DNA of 64,000 bases from an uncultured Porphyromonas sp. (lineage in GTDB: Bacteria > Bacteroidota > Bacteroidia > Bacteroidales > Porphyromonadaceae): NCBI RefSeq assembly GCF_900541275.1, contig NZ_UQJH01000001.1, forward strand, positions 62,001-126,000, in the 5' to 3' direction. The position numbers were made by a program, and so were the translations under genes. The notes beneath the pieces were generated by a model. The model was not told where the DNA came from. It saw nothing but the letters and a program-made list of their open reading frames with translations, and ran no database searches. Positions 62,943 through 64,000 of this stretch are shown here, one piece after another. Numbering within the stretch: the stretch's first letter is position 1; every line of letters begins with the position of its first letter.

Positions 62943-63247
62943 TGCTTATGTGATGGCTGATTTTTCTTTTCCATATACTTCCCGATGAATCGCCACATCC
63001 CCCATCCGAGTAGGACGCTACAGATCACTGCCCCGATAGTGAGTAAGAGGGCTGAGATACCGATCTGGCCGAGCGAATTGATCGCATCGTGGTCGTTGCC
63101 AATCTCAATACCAAGCAGGAAGAGAAGGATGCAGATAATGACGGAGGAGAGCCAAGAGGGGACTGTGAGCCTCTTGGATCGTCGGTTGATCAGTGCCCCG
63201 ATGAGCATGCCGACCGCAAATGAAGCAACGATGATGATCGTGTCCAT
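62939..63247 (-). CDS. LysO-type lysine exporter, N-terminal half protein
   Basis: 102 residues from ATG 63247 (MDTIIIVASFAVGMLIG); the longer frame adds fourteen unlikely residues. Three membrane helices with the repeated pattern LLFLLGIEIGND, the counterpart of the LFVIGLNLG motif in the partner. The overlap with the next gene suggests coupled synthesis in equal amounts. Confidence 0.82.
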   Translation of the reverse strand: MDTIIIVASFAVGMLIGALINRRSKRLTVPSWLSSVIICILLFLLGIEIGNDHDAINSLGQIGISALLLTIGAVICSVLLGWGMWRFIGKYMEKKNQPSHKQ

Positions 63248-63442
63248 ATCATTACAAGTAAAGTTTGTAGCACCCTTTTGCGGCACCATATCCGAGCCCG
63301 GGGAGAGGGGGAGGCGAAGGCACGCTTAAGGATGCATGCGTAGATGTGCTTAAGAGCTACGCGACTGAGCTATTCTAAATCAAAGGTTGCAAAGAGCCAT
63401 AGACCCTTTGCGACGGTCAAATGTACTAAAAGAAACGAAAAA

Positions 63443-64000
63443 CTACCGCTTGTGCAGGATGCTATTGAGTACACGGACAGAGGAGACAAGGGTCCCCATC
63501 TCTGTGTAAATCTCCACATCCCAGAGGTGAGTCGAGCGTCCGCGGTGGATGATCTTTGCCTTTGCTGTCAGTGTATTGCCGAGCCGGGCTGAGTGCACGT
63601 GGCTACCACTCACCTGCATTCCCACCATCGTCTCATCCTGGCTCAGCAGGTAGACCGACCCGTAACCGGCTATTGTCTCAGCGAGAGCGAGGGAGGCACC
63701 GCCATGGAGGATCCCCATAGGCTGGCAGGTGCGTCGGTCGACAGGCATCGTACACTCCACGTAGCCCTCCTCGAGGAGCGTGCACTTCATCCCGAGTGTC
63801 TCCATGAGGGTATCCTTCTGCATCGCATTGATGAAGTCCACCTCAGGATGCGCAGCGGACTGCTCCGGATGCAATACATATTTATTAAGTAGGTGCTGGA
63901 TCCCCTCCTCCATATTGGAGGTAGTGACGTAGTCGGCCACCTGCTTGACCATCTCATTGGCATTAGCCATCGCCACTCCCAGTCCGGCAGCCTGGAGCAT
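63443..64000 (-). CDS. HAD-hydrolase / hotdog thioesterase fusion, N-terminus cut by window edge
   Basis: 185 codons are visible; the frame is open to the right edge, so the Met at the edge is internal. The first about 45 residues (MLQAAGLGVAMANANEMVKQ, VADYVTTSNMEEGIQHLLNK) are the end of a Cof-type HAD phosphatase, just after its last catalytic Asp. From about residue 60 a hotdog thioesterase follows: VDRRTCQPMGILHGGASLAL then AETIAGYGSVYLL, close to YdiI/MenI, with the catalytic Glu in LAET. MenI splits 1,4-dihydroxy-2-naphthoyl-CoA in menaquinone synthesis. The fusion may join two steps or be a bifunctional housekeeping enzyme. Confidence 0.82.
   Translation of the reverse strand: MLQAAGLGVAMANANEMVKQVADYVTTSNMEEGIQHLLNKYVLHPEQSAAHPEVDFINAMQKDTLMETLGMKCTLLEEGYVECTMPVDRRTCQPMGILHGGASLALAETIAGYGSVYLLSQDETMVGMQVSGSHVHSARLGNTLTAKAKIIHRGRSTHLWDVEIYTEMGTLVSSVRVLNSILHKR

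Overview
The window looks like a chromosomal segment of a Bacteroidales bacterium, most likely Porphyromonas or a close relative. The evidence is indirect: promoters of the Bacteroidetes type (TTG, about 20 bp, TAnnTTTG), few Shine-Dalgarno sites, Bacteroidales-typical families (DUF5686, PepO-like M13 peptidase, C69 dipeptidase, a Mfa1/FimA-type fimbrillin, LysO split into two genes, SerA with KKMGAQT), and a fairly GC-rich coding style. Nearly all genes lie on the minus strand. I see no rRNA, insertion sequence, integrase or prophage. 

Layout: 1-240 is the N-terminal part of a flavodoxin. 348-11139 is a cell-envelope block, read leftwards: DUF5686 outer-membrane protein, plug-less TonB-receptor-like barrel, beta-helix lipoprotein, M43 metalloprotease lipoprotein, a polytopic membrane protein and a degenerate GH51-like lipoprotein. 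11168-13547 holds a nitroreductase, the c-di-AMP synthase cdaA and folP. A lone plus-strand ADP-ribosylglycohydrolase gene follows. 14534-19033 is a compact biotin operon, bioA-F-G-C-D. 19376-29610 is a complete type I-C CRISPR-Cas locus (cas3-5-8c-7-4-1-2) with 30 identical repeats, one degenerate terminal repeat and 30 spacers. Then come pepO, a ribosomal block rplM-rpsI-rpsB-tsf on the plus strand, a C69 dipeptidase, a lone fimbrillin lipoprotein, recJ-recQ, aspA, and a serine block serC-serA-DUF1015. 48006-55670 is a long minus-strand run: trmB, mrp, nhaA, two SGNH hydrolases and an MBOAT acyltransferase, which suggests surface-polymer O-acylation. dnaK, an HU gene, tRNA-His, a tricorn-like S41 protease, a split lysine exporter and a HAD/hotdog fusion cut by the right edge complete the window. 

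The most unusual signal is a family of short palindromic repeats. Four intergenic loci (5278, 23636, 44262, 55784) each carry three or four 16-bp palindromes (consensus CTAATAYCGRTATTAG) spaced at exactly 22 bp. Neighbouring units form 38-nt inverted repeats whose arms change together. One array sits inside the cas operon, between the interference genes and cas4-cas1-cas2. No gene in the window explains them. Other points of interest are the GH51-like protein without its acid/base residue, the receptor-like barrel without a plug, the lone fimbrillin behind recQ, the acylation cassette and the HAD-thioesterase fusion.
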